NCBI GenBank assembly: GCA_023430365.1
Contig: JAEZAS010000107.1
Coordinates: forward strand, 1 to 64,000
Reading direction: 5' to 3'
From: Planctomycetota bacterium
GTDB lineage: Bacteria > Planctomycetota > Planctomycetia > Pirellulales > Pirellulaceae
DNA: 64,000 nucleotides
The notes below the pieces were generated by a model. That model was not told where the DNA came from. It made no database searches and saw nothing but the letters and a program-made list of their open reading frames with translations. The translations under genes were made by a program, and so were the position numbers. This document shows, piece by piece, positions 18,801-26,418 of the stretch (the stretch's first letter is position 1; each line of letters begins with the position of its first letter).

Positions 18801-20831
18801 AAAAAACAAAAGATTTTGGGCAAACAGCAAAATGCTGCCGTCTTCAGACGGCACAAATGAGGGACAATGCAACGGAGCTACCTGCTGCAACAGGTCGAAG
18901 TCTAGGAGAGTCTTTCGCTGTCTCTTTTCCGTACTCAGCAATGTCCCCTCCCAACTTCGTAGCAGTTCGGCATATGCGGAGTACCACAGCACTCGCAGCG
19001 GATGAGTGGGAGCCAGCAACACGCTCTGTTCCGCCGACCCAGCGGACGAGATCGATAGCGACAACGTGTCTACACGCAGCGCCTCGCGCATCAACTCTGC
19101 GTCGGTATTCTGTGACAATAGGGTGAGGTACGCATTTGCGTATGATCGCGCTCGTTTGCACAGTTCGTCGTTCCAGTCTGCTGTCTCGACCAATCCGCGA
19201 TGTTCTTGCCTTCGGAGTGTGCTAAGAAAGTCACGTCGTCTCTCGACAAACTTTTTCCCTTCTTCGCATTGCAAGAGCACGTTAAGCTGTACACTCTCTA
19301 GCGAAGTATTAATGTCGAGAGTTCCCCCCGATTCAATTCGGGCGCGATAGCATCCGAGCTCGTCATGCCTTTCGATGATCCGCTCTTCTAAACGTCGAAG
19401 AATTGGGCTGAGACCCAGCTTGACGACGTACCGACCATTGAAGCGGACTGAGAAATAGTGAAGATCGCGTTCATTCCATTGGCCAGGTGCCTCATCGAGC
19501 GCATCAACAGCCAATTCTCCTGCGGCACGGAGGCGCCCTAACGCAAGTGTATTCGCTGTGGCCTGCTTATCCTTTGTTGAGCCTGTGTCCTCGCCTACCT
19601 CATCGCTCGTAAGCCAGAACTCTTCGCTCAGTCCCTCAACCACGATGCCCTCAGCACTGGAAAGCTCAGCGCCGCTTGCATCCAGGCCAACAATTCGCAC
19701 CTGAACCGCAACTGCGGGTTCTTCATCTGACAACTCAATGTCCAGTGGAATGGTAACTCGCCGTGACTTTCCTGCCGCTCTCGCGGAAGGTAGATCAACT
19801 GTAGGTATTTCGTTTTCAGAATAATACTCACGGGAAGGAATAAGCTCTGCCTTCCAACGGGACAGATTTGCCGGCCCCAAAGGGCTACTGCTCCATTTCA
19901 CGGACACAGAAGCCTTGGCTCCGACAGGAGCGACAGGTTGCGCACCAATTTCGCTCTGCCGAAGCTTGGTGTACGCCTCGACTACTCCTTCTCCATTCAG
20001 TAAGGGCTCTACTTCAATTTCAAGAAGATCAGATTGCTCTCCCTCCTCGAAAACCCACTGGTCAAACGTAAGTGTTCCGAGATAAGAAGGCTGAGACAGC
20101 GCCTGCAGCCAGGTTCTGGAGTCTCTGAGCCGCTTTCCGGTAAAGAACGCCTGAAGCTCCTTGCCAAACTGAACATCTGCAAGCCTCAGCGACTCCAGTC
20201 TTTCTTCCGGAGAGGAATGTGCGCGAATAGGACGCGATAGTTCTCGCACACAGGTTTGATTCTTTTCTAGCCTCTCCACGAAGTCTGACTCACCGACGTC
20301 AGGAATGAGCCCTAGCCGCCACATCTCGCGACCGACCGTTCGAGGTACTGGATCGGCTGAGACTGCTCCCAAGTAATCAACCCGCTGCTCCGAAGTGGCT
20401 GCAATCGCCCCTCGGAGAGTGGTCAAGACCCGTCTCACTGCTGGTTGAATCGCACTCGGCAAGCCAGCTAAAAGGTCGTTCGAGGCCTCTTTCCAGAACT
20501 CGGCCAAATCAAAACAACCGAACGAATTTGTCAGTGAGCTTGCTGCTGCATCCATGACACCTACTGGAACGAAGAGGCATAGACGCAGCTGTTTACGATT
20601 CCGAATCTCGATAGCTTTCTCTGGTGACAGTTCATGATCCGAGTGTGGATCAGCGCTCAAAACGAAGGCTTCGTCATCCTCCATGCACATCATGCGAAGC
20701 TTCGCACAGACTTGACCCGCGTCTTCGCGCCCCAGGTAATCGACTCGTATGCAAAACCCAGGCCCACCATCCTGAAGACGCTCGTGGAGCTGCTTTGCCA
20801 ATCTCTCCTGCAGCAAATCGGATAAACTCAT
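15807..20831 (-). CDS. 1674-residue DptH-like protein: PD-(D/E)XK-like motif plus C-terminal HerA-type ATPase
   Basis: This is the last gene of operon A; its ATG overlaps the previous stop (TATGA). The first 1000 residues are mixed alpha/beta with no motif I recognise. Near 1095-1125 is a nuclease-like core: Asp in RCDLIQVRF, then FIEVKSR about 20 residues on, the D...ExK pattern of PD-(D/E)XK enzymes. A charged linker follows (about 1230-1330). The C-terminal HerA/FtsK-like ATPase has Walker A IPGQGKSW near 1355, Walker B AIVLDEAHRL, and a sensor-like VIVASQGLGDFHPD. By size, order and C-terminal ATPase it resembles DptH, or the last gene of kinase-containing defence systems; this is inference. 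A DNA-translocating nuclease role is likely. Confidence 0.8.
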   Translation of the reverse strand: MSLSDLLQERLAKQLHERLQDGGPGFCIRVDYLGREDAGQVCAKLRMMCMEDDEAFVLSADPHSDHELSPEKAIEIRNRKQLRLCLFVPVGVMDAAASSLTNSFGCFDLAEFWKEASNDLLAGLPSAIQPAVRRVLTTLRGAIAATSEQRVDYLGAVSADPVPRTVGREMWRLGLIPDVGESDFVERLEKNQTCVRELSRPIRAHSSPEERLESLRLADVQFGKELQAFFTGKRLRDSRTWLQALSQPSYLGTLTFDQWVFEEGEQSDLLEIEVEPLLNGEGVVEAYTKLRQSEIGAQPVAPVGAKASVSVKWSSSPLGPANLSRWKAELIPSREYYSENEIPTVDLPSARAAGKSRRVTIPLDIELSDEEPAVAVQVRIVGLDASGAELSSAEGIVVEGLSEEFWLTSDEVGEDTGSTKDKQATANTLALGRLRAAGELAVDALDEAPGQWNERDLHYFSVRFNGRYVVKLGLSPILRRLEERIIERHDELGCYRARIESGGTLDINTSLESVQLNVLLQCEEGKKFVERRRDFLSTLRRQEHRGLVETADWNDELCKRARSYANAYLTLLSQNTDAELMREALRVDTLSLSISSAGSAEQSVLLAPTHPLRVLWYSAYAELLRSWEGTLLSTEKRQRKTLLDFDLLQQVAPLHCPSFVPSEDGSILLFAQNLLFFWGIALPVDVQDPAKRIASVARALAIADDDSALSDLAPERVTNEFHAYNDVHPYLESIRLNCINPGNAGFLADVLRRYYTGGTRYSTNDEESDSVHNLPRLELFAHVHRPVPTALPPLVDLQSDLYDIQPRGRRQYFSPFFSVSLRAIEDAKTIPGGDVNLSMIFDMLTPTITATGGNTDGDSATFYALLMRMKPEFYAQEGQVRWRHRFHIAESAQVAKHPVVSAYSTILIDLHRAYLVAISRLLGGNGDCLPAIEVTLDEEQRAYVDVVHQQSDWVITLDRFFDVEFFDAPQEKQLSDISNKFLLDYAPEFLEGLGHRMLVTTMHREEVEQILARAMDDLGFSHVEDSVGKVFDHLKTISGRLALRILGDDSRAREAVSLGVVAAYLRSSGDLQNSILVPVDAHPELFGPQRKKKKGEAALRCDLIQVRFLRNRLVAQFIEVKSRSAAGQSDELLNRIVDQIDATVAVFQDLFFSSEPQRIDHNLQRSRLATILQFYLRRAERYGLITSEDERKKLEEGISRLETGVSELRVDRRGYVVNLKASPQRPAKLRDAEIHFLTADSVSGAGLSVVETPQPIGTTPVQPRESEDDARGDKRIQSGHSGGDDMDRVEPECSTLASTEDAFEKASQPTTEVMDNCEVTAPEVCEVELGTDLASLDPIVWRTGVRGSPHLFIIGIPGQGKSWTTTRLLCELHRQSLPSVVLDFHGQFGSFDGQYAKVASPTVLDVTHGLPFSPFEADRGAAAGTSSWQANCFAIAEIFEYVCDLGDMQRDVVYQALRDCYLDVGFDTEAPERLPTVQEFQRRLEEIEEERGVKNVVARCRPLLEFGLFRADAQPTEFGEAIKHGLVINVSGLGMETLQLAAGAFVLRKIYKDMFLWGEASHLRLAIVLDEAHRLARDVTLPKIMKEGRKFGVAVIVASQGLGDFHPDVVGNAGTKVIFRTNFPMSKKVAGFVRGKKSFDLAEQIEQLEVGEAFVQTPEMNYCSRVRMHPLKES

Positions 20832-22501
20832 ACTCTATCCTCCTCGGCCATTTGCATATGGAGATACTGGGCGTTGAAATCGTCCGAAAGATCGCGGAAG
20901 AATCCCATCTGCCGTAGACGGCGTTTCAAAGCCTCTAGGTTCCGCGTCGCAGCAGTTCTTGCTGTCACATCATCGAGAAAGGCAGGTGGACGCGCCACTA
21001 TGAATCCAAACTTCCTCTCAAGAAACTCTAGAAAGTCTGAAAGCGGAAGTGTGCTTCGTGTAGTTATGTGCTTTAGGTCGCCACCTGGGTCTTCAATCAT
21101 TGCGAGGCGAACAAGGGTAGCAAGCAGGTCGTCACTTGGAGCATATCTCCAGTTCCGGCGGCCAGTTGTATTTCCGGCGAGTAACCCGTAATCCTTTCGA
21201 AGACCTCCGACCGACCAAAACCACTGCGTTGTATTTCGTACGTTGTTCTTCTTCCCGGCTTCTGCGAGAAGTTTAAGTGCGACAGTAAATGCATCGCCGC
21301 CTTGAATCTCTTTTGCAAAGTATTCTTCTGCTACTTTGCGTTCCGTATCGTTTTGGCATGCATCCAGTGTCTCATGACGTATTCCTTCTAGCTCCGCCTG
21401 TGCACGAGCAAGCACGCCGGGGTGCATCCTTAGAGAATCAAGTCGCCGTAAATACTCTGGCGTTGACAGTCCCTTTAACTGTGACTGCAATTCCGGAATG
21501 AACTCCAGAAAGCGATGGATGGTCCTTAGCAGTAGCGAGCTTTCAAAAAAGAGCCGTAGTTCCTCTAAATCGCGATCGACACAAGCTCGTGCCAGCTCAT
21601 CGCTGACAGACCCGCGTTCCCTGGTGAAATCCACGTACACTTCGGGGGGCGACATCGGCGTTCCATCGCTCATCGCTAGTGGTAGTGCGTGTGTCGAGAC
21701 AAGACTGTTTACTGCATAGAACATCTTGAGCGTGTAAGTGAACAGCTCCAAATTCAACAGCGTTACAAGCCCCCGCGTCAGTCCTAATACTGGCATACGC
21801 CTTTCATACGCGATGATAAAGCGAAGTAGGTCCCTTGCCATCGATTTTGCGAGTGACGGGAGTGCGGGATCACTGACTTCGGCGGTAGCCTTTTTGCCGA
21901 CTCCGGACAGTTCAAACCCGTCGAGATACAGCATTGATAAGAGAATGTGGACATCAAGCTCGGTCTTTCCATCGTATTGACCGTCGTATTTGGGTGGTGC
22001 GCCTATAGATGCGCCTCGGCCGAAAGCGCGTTTGATCAGCTGCTCTAGCTGCGCCTCACCAGATCCGCCATAAGCCTCTCCCATCGCTTCGGTTAATAAC
22101 TGGTATACAAATACGTGAACCTTTCGTTGGCGGCTTATCTCGGTTGGCAACCCTGATTTGTATGTTAACAATGTCCATGGCAACGGAAACTCTATCTGCT
22201 CACCTTTCTTTCCTCGACCAGTGCGTCCCATTCTGACGATCGCCGCCCTGAGCCACCTCTCCATAGTTCGCCGGGTTTCTGGCTGATCAAACCCTTTAAG
22301 GCGACCATGCCTCAGTAGTCGGTCCAAAAAGGCGTCAAAGTCCTTGGGGTCATTGCGTCTAGCGCCGCGTTCGCGCCCGCGCGTGATGATCAGATAGAAA
22401 AGCGTTGGCAACAGCCTTTCTACATCGAAGTCGTTGAGCTCCACGATGAAAAGCCGGTCGAACTTCCACTGCCGGGAGGGCTTCGGTAGCACGATTCTCA
22501 T
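20828..22501 (-). CDS. Unknown protein of operon A, DptG-like by position
   Basis: This 557-residue protein has ATGA overlaps at both ends, so it is translationally coupled to the kinase-ATPase upstream and the DptH-like protein downstream. It is predicted soluble and mostly helical, basic at the N-terminus (an Arg-rich stretch at about 42-50, RGRERGARR). A C-terminal segment of winged-helix character (PLSDFLEFLERKFGFIVARP, near 490) precedes a Leu/Arg-rich helix. I find no catalytic motif, and I do not recognise a named family. Position between an AAA/kinase protein and a giant ATPase matches DptG in the Dpt system; a scaffold or DNA-binding role is plausible but unproven. Confidence 0.7.
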   Translation of the reverse strand: MRIVLPKPSRQWKFDRLFIVELNDFDVERLLPTLFYLIITRGRERGARRNDPKDFDAFLDRLLRHGRLKGFDQPETRRTMERWLRAAIVRMGRTGRGKKGEQIEFPLPWTLLTYKSGLPTEISRQRKVHVFVYQLLTEAMGEAYGGSGEAQLEQLIKRAFGRGASIGAPPKYDGQYDGKTELDVHILLSMLYLDGFELSGVGKKATAEVSDPALPSLAKSMARDLLRFIIAYERRMPVLGLTRGLVTLLNLELFTYTLKMFYAVNSLVSTHALPLAMSDGTPMSPPEVYVDFTRERGSVSDELARACVDRDLEELRLFFESSLLLRTIHRFLEFIPELQSQLKGLSTPEYLRRLDSLRMHPGVLARAQAELEGIRHETLDACQNDTERKVAEEYFAKEIQGGDAFTVALKLLAEAGKKNNVRNTTQWFWSVGGLRKDYGLLAGNTTGRRNWRYAPSDDLLATLVRLAMIEDPGGDLKHITTRSTLPLSDFLEFLERKFGFIVARPPAFLDDVTARTAATRNLEALKRRLRQMGFFRDLSDDFNAQYLHMQMAEEDRV

Positions 22502-25026
22502 GATGCCACCTCCTCTCGTACTAGTGCACCGTCTCTAATGGATACTCGATGCCTCGCTCCGCCAAGTTCAAACAGAAACACCTCTTGCGTTGGTCGCGCC
22601 AGCAGTTGACTCTTAAAGATGGAAATGTCCTCGGCTAGCGCTCTCTGCTCTTCCGGACCCGGCAAACAACCGTCTGCCGCACGCATTAAGAATTCAAAAA
22701 GGTCCAGGCCGATCTCTAGCTTTGGCGATCCACGAACGTGCTCAAGGATGATCGAATCCGGAATGGTCTCAACACCAGGTAGGTCGTCAACTGACACGAC
22801 TACCCTGAACTCGTCGGCGGAAAAACGCTTTACAACAATCAGGCTTCCTTCACCGTTGTCACTTAGCCGCAGTGCGAGTCCTCCACGAATGGCTTCTAGA
22901 GGAACTCCATCTGCACGCGATATGCCGCGAAGAATCTGCTGGCCTGACTCGGCAGCAGACTCGGCCTGGGTCAGAATGCGAACAAACTTAGTAAAATATC
23001 GGAATGGAAGCAGAGCACTTCTATCGGGCATTCCACGTTGAGGAGGATCGCTTCCTTCTAGGTAGTATCGCCGAACAAGCGTCACGATTCGACTTCTTGT
23101 GTCGTCGCACGGCAGTGGCAGCGCACTTCGGGTAGCCCCCGGTGCGAAGAGGGACTCTACGGCTTCTGCTTGGTCCTTGTTTCTTTGGAAATACAGAAAC
23201 CTTGCTAGACGAGGATTTGCGGTGGCTGCTGGGTCAATCTGTTCCCACTCGTCAAGCAATAAATCGGGAGATCCCGTTCCATTGAACAGTGAGTTGAAAT
23301 AGAGTCGCTCCGAGCCTGCAAGCGGCGACTCCCCAACCTCTCGAAGCTTGTGTACCTCCTCGCATCCCAAATCGTTGGTGATGACGTAGGCAAGGGCAGA
23401 ACGAATATCTCGAATCGTCGGGTGCCGCTCTTTCCGAAGGTGGACGCTCAGCAAGAGCTGATTGAGCTGACTTCGAACAGTTGGTGCAATATTGTGGTCG
23501 TGCAACGTTGATGCGTTGAGAAACATTGGACACTCACGCCGAGCCTTGCAGCCCTGACAGATCGCCCAATGACGCGATGATGCAAAGTGGTCGAAAATGC
23601 CATTGAATAACGATGGCCTGGATGCATCGAAACCAACAGCGGATCGTCTTTTTAGGTCGACAAGGAGAACACCGTCACGCACGCCGACAACACCCTCAAG
23701 CTGTGGCCGAAGATGTTCCCAAATCCAGCGATACTTCAGTTGCCCATAACGTTCAAAGAAAGACCAAAGGCGGCCATCGTTTACTGCGACAATAGCAGTG
23801 AACTTCGTCGTCGGCCTAGTCGCGCCGGCAAGAGGTCTAAGCGTCTCATGCATCAAATCGTCTGCTGATTGACCCTCGTGCGACTCGGAAGCATCAAAGA
23901 GTCCAGCAAAGGTGTTTCCTGCGTAGCCCAGGCTCCACCCCGACTGATCTTCCCGCAGAACCTTGCCGCCGAGTTCTCGCAATCGTGCCTCCAGCCTTTG
24001 TAAAAACGCAGTCTTGCCGTCTCCAGGGTTGCCGGAAAGAAGAACGAGACTGAAATGCCCATCAACAATCGACGGAAGCAGCTCCGTATCCAGTCTGGTA
24101 TCAACGTATGTGTCGCGAGCAAACGAGCTCTCCAGACCTCTGTTGTTTGGATTTCCAATACGGCTATTGCGGTAGGTCTGGCGAAGCTCATTGACGAATG
24201 GATTGACCAGTGCTTCGCCATCGCAAGCAAATTTCTCACTGCTAGCGCTGCGTTCAAGGGCAAGCAAAAACTCTCTGGCAGTTTGAAAGCGTCTTGTCGG
24301 ATCGGGCTCACACGCTGTTAGCAAGACACTCAGGACACTATCGCCGTATTGCTGAAGCTCTGCGTAAGTGGGCGACACTAGCTGCTCTTTAAATCGCTGA
24401 TTATTGTCAACTCTATACGGCAGCCGCCCGGTAAGCAGCTCAAAGAGAACAACACCCAAAGAGTATAAATCGCACTGAGATGACCACCGTGGTGGCGTCT
24501 TCTCAACCTCCGGTGCCCGATATGGTGGTGTGCCGACACTACTAATCGCATCCTCTGCCTGCGCAGCCAAACCGAAGTCAATTAGTCGCACGCTCCCACG
24601 GTTCTCGTCCGGAATCAAGATGTTTGCGGGCGACACGTCACGATGGATCAATCCTCGCTCAGCCAGATACTCAAGTGCGCGGAGGACCTCACTGCCGATG
24701 GTAATGCAGGTGTCGACATTTCCTGAATACTGCTCTCGTTCGTCGCGTAACGATGACCCAAATACGTATTCAAGCTTCAAATGGAATGGGTCGTTTGCAG
24801 GATAAATGTCATACACACGAGGTAGATTCGGATGGTACAAATCCTTTAAACTTCGGAATTCGGCACGGGACAATCGCGAACGAAGCTCTGGATTCTTTAT
24901 TTCCTTTAGAACAAAGTGAGATTCAGCCACTACGTCGTTGGCAAGATAGGTAGTAGCCGTCGCTCCTGTGCCCAGAACGCGAACAATCTCGTATCGCTCA
25001 GAAACAATTTCGCCTGACTGGAGCAT
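22498..25026 (-). CDS. Ser/Thr protein kinase fused to a P-loop ATPase (DptF-like)
   Basis: Residues 1-270 are a complete eukaryotic-type kinase: Gly loop GTGATATTY, ATP-binding Lys in VLKEIK, catalytic loop HRDVSPANIL, metal-binding IDFGLA, the APE equivalent APEVEK, and SLGVVLFELLTGRLPY. All catalytic residues are present, so it should be active. After a linker, a P-loop NTPase begins near residue 325 (Walker A SGNPGDGKTAF). Around residue 492 a cysteine cluster, CQGCKARREC, could bind a metal. The rest (to 842) is helical with a Leu-rich C-terminus. The gene lies four bases behind the NERD-pseudokinase gene and overlaps the next by four. Phosphorylation likely gates the ATPase/nuclease partners encoded downstream. 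Confidence 0.85.
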   Translation of the reverse strand: MLQSGEIVSERYEIVRVLGTGATATTYLANDVVAESHFVLKEIKNPELRSRLSRAEFRSLKDLYHPNLPRVYDIYPANDPFHLKLEYVFGSSLRDEREQYSGNVDTCITIGSEVLRALEYLAERGLIHRDVSPANILIPDENRGSVRLIDFGLAAQAEDAISSVGTPPYRAPEVEKTPPRWSSQCDLYSLGVVLFELLTGRLPYRVDNNQRFKEQLVSPTYAELQQYGDSVLSVLLTACEPDPTRRFQTAREFLLALERSASSEKFACDGEALVNPFVNELRQTYRNSRIGNPNNRGLESSFARDTYVDTRLDTELLPSIVDGHFSLVLLSGNPGDGKTAFLQRLEARLRELGGKVLREDQSGWSLGYAGNTFAGLFDASESHEGQSADDLMHETLRPLAGATRPTTKFTAIVAVNDGRLWSFFERYGQLKYRWIWEHLRPQLEGVVGVRDGVLLVDLKRRSAVGFDASRPSLFNGIFDHFASSRHWAICQGCKARRECPMFLNASTLHDHNIAPTVRSQLNQLLLSVHLRKERHPTIRDIRSALAYVITNDLGCEEVHKLREVGESPLAGSERLYFNSLFNGTGSPDLLLDEWEQIDPAATANPRLARFLYFQRNKDQAEAVESLFAPGATRSALPLPCDDTRSRIVTLVRRYYLEGSDPPQRGMPDRSALLPFRYFTKFVRILTQAESAAESGQQILRGISRADGVPLEAIRGGLALRLSDNGEGSLIVVKRFSADEFRVVVSVDDLPGVETIPDSIILEHVRGSPKLEIGLDLFEFLMRAADGCLPGPEEQRALAEDISIFKSQLLARPTQEVFLFELGGARHRVSIRDGALVREEVAS

Positions 25027-25030
25027 AGTT

Positions 25031-26395
25031 CTAATCCCTGTTCTGCCTATTTAATGCGGCTACAGCTTCTGCAAGATCCGATGCTGAAGGGCGTACACGA
25101 TCGTCTTCCCGGGTACATCGGGCGAAGATCGCTTCGACAGCATCCATATCCGCAAGGTCAGGCCTCGCATCGCCAAATCGTGCGAACTGTCGTTCCTCGG
25201 TCGCGTCAATGCCAGTAATCCAGAAGTGCAGCGAGACTGCAAGACTGTATACATCGCTGGCAGCGGTACTAAGTTCCAGCCCCAGGCGACACTCAGGAGC
25301 CCAATAGAAATTCTCGGGGTCAATACCAGCGGCTTGGCTAACCACTGTCATCTCGCCGACGATTCGTGCGATCAGAAAGTCGGCGAACTTAACTCCGCTA
25401 TTCGTGATAAATATACGGTCCGGAGTAAGGCCGCGATGTACGACGCCTTCATTGTGAATGCGCGCCAGTGCGCGAAAAGCAGATTCTATTGTTCGAGGGA
25501 CGCTTTCTCTGCCCGGCGGCGCTGAAGAACGGTCCGCTCGAAGCGTTCTGCCCACGATCGGATGCATTGGAATTACCCAGTACGATCGGTCCTCCCAGGA
25601 GAAGTATGGGTCAACCGACGGCGACACCCCTTGGGCAGCCAACCGCTTAAGACTTTCGTACTCGCGCAACAACGCATTTTTTTGCGACTTCTGCTTGTTC
25701 GGATCTACGGTCGTCGGCTGCCTTATAAGCCGCAGGAACCGCTCACTGCCATCTTCATGAACAGCGCGCAGTAACCGACTCGTATCAGTTGAGTCCAAGG
25801 ATTCGAGGATCTCGTAATCGCCGATGTAACGCGGTATTTTCGGGCGATTGTGAAGCGCTACCAATGACTCCACAATGCGCCGGCGAAAGCGGCCAATTGA
25901 TGCACCATCATCTTTGCGAGACTCGTCAAACTCTCGAAGCTTCTCGCTCACCGTGCCCAATTGAAGAACTTCGACCTTAACTCTCGGGTCCTGCACTCTC
26001 ACTACAGCGGTAGAAGAAGACATGACCATGCGCGGAAAAACGAAGTGCTCTGTTACCGACCGCTTAAGGAGGGGTACATTGTCCCTGAGCATTCCAGCTA
26101 AACGTCGGGCAATAAATCCGACTTTCCCCAGAGGGTTGTTGTAGCTCTCGCCGCTTGGCAATACCCATCCATTTTCGTTGCCGTACAGCGTTCCGGACCA
26201 ACTCTTTTCGTCAATGACAAATACGCAATGGTCGCCGATTACGATGAAATCGACCTCGCGGGAGACACCTCGGGGGTCAACAAGTTCTTTATTACAGATA
26301 ACCGTCCACGAACTGGGGAGGGACGATTCCAGTTGCCGTGCTGTGGGTTCTTCGCCACGCCCGACGAACTCTCCTGCCTTTATTAGTTCAGCCAT
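25031..26395 (-). CDS. NERD nuclease-like domain fused to a pseudokinase
   Basis: I place the start at the ATG 26393-26395 (GGAAGG upstream); a TTG at 26422 overlapping the preceding stop is the alternative. The N-terminal 180 residues hold a NERD domain: REVDFIVIGDHCVFVIDEKS has the expected D...DEK acidic/Lys pattern of this nuclease-related family. From about 200 to the end is a kinase fold whose key residues are lost: the catalytic loop reads VVHRGLTPDRIF (Gly for the catalytic Asp), the DFG triplet is DFL, and the ATP-binding Lys position carries Arg (FLRLIRQ). It is therefore a pseudokinase. NERD-kinase fusions are known (PglW of the Pgl/BREX type 2 systems); a dead one probably acts as a sensor or scaffold for the active kinase. 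Confidence 0.8.
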   Translation of the reverse strand: MAELIKAGEFVGRGEEPTARQLESSLPSSWTVICNKELVDPRGVSREVDFIVIGDHCVFVIDEKSWSGTLYGNENGWVLPSGESYNNPLGKVGFIARRLAGMLRDNVPLLKRSVTEHFVFPRMVMSSSTAVVRVQDPRVKVEVLQLGTVSEKLREFDESRKDDGASIGRFRRRIVESLVALHNRPKIPRYIGDYEILESLDSTDTSRLLRAVHEDGSERFLRLIRQPTTVDPNKQKSQKNALLREYESLKRLAAQGVSPSVDPYFSWEDRSYWVIPMHPIVGRTLRADRSSAPPGRESVPRTIESAFRALARIHNEGVVHRGLTPDRIFITNSGVKFADFLIARIVGEMTVVSQAAGIDPENFYWAPECRLGLELSTAASDVYSLAVSLHFWITGIDATEERQFARFGDARPDLADMDAVEAIFARCTREDDRVRPSASDLAEAVAALNRQNRD

Positions 26396-26418
26396 CTCTT
26401 TCCGCGCCTTCCTTGCGC

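Noticed and set aside
15807..25026. Complete Dnd or Ssp phosphorothioation system
   Set aside because: No DndA-E or SspA-D gene is in the window; only the restriction-type trio is suggested, by architecture.
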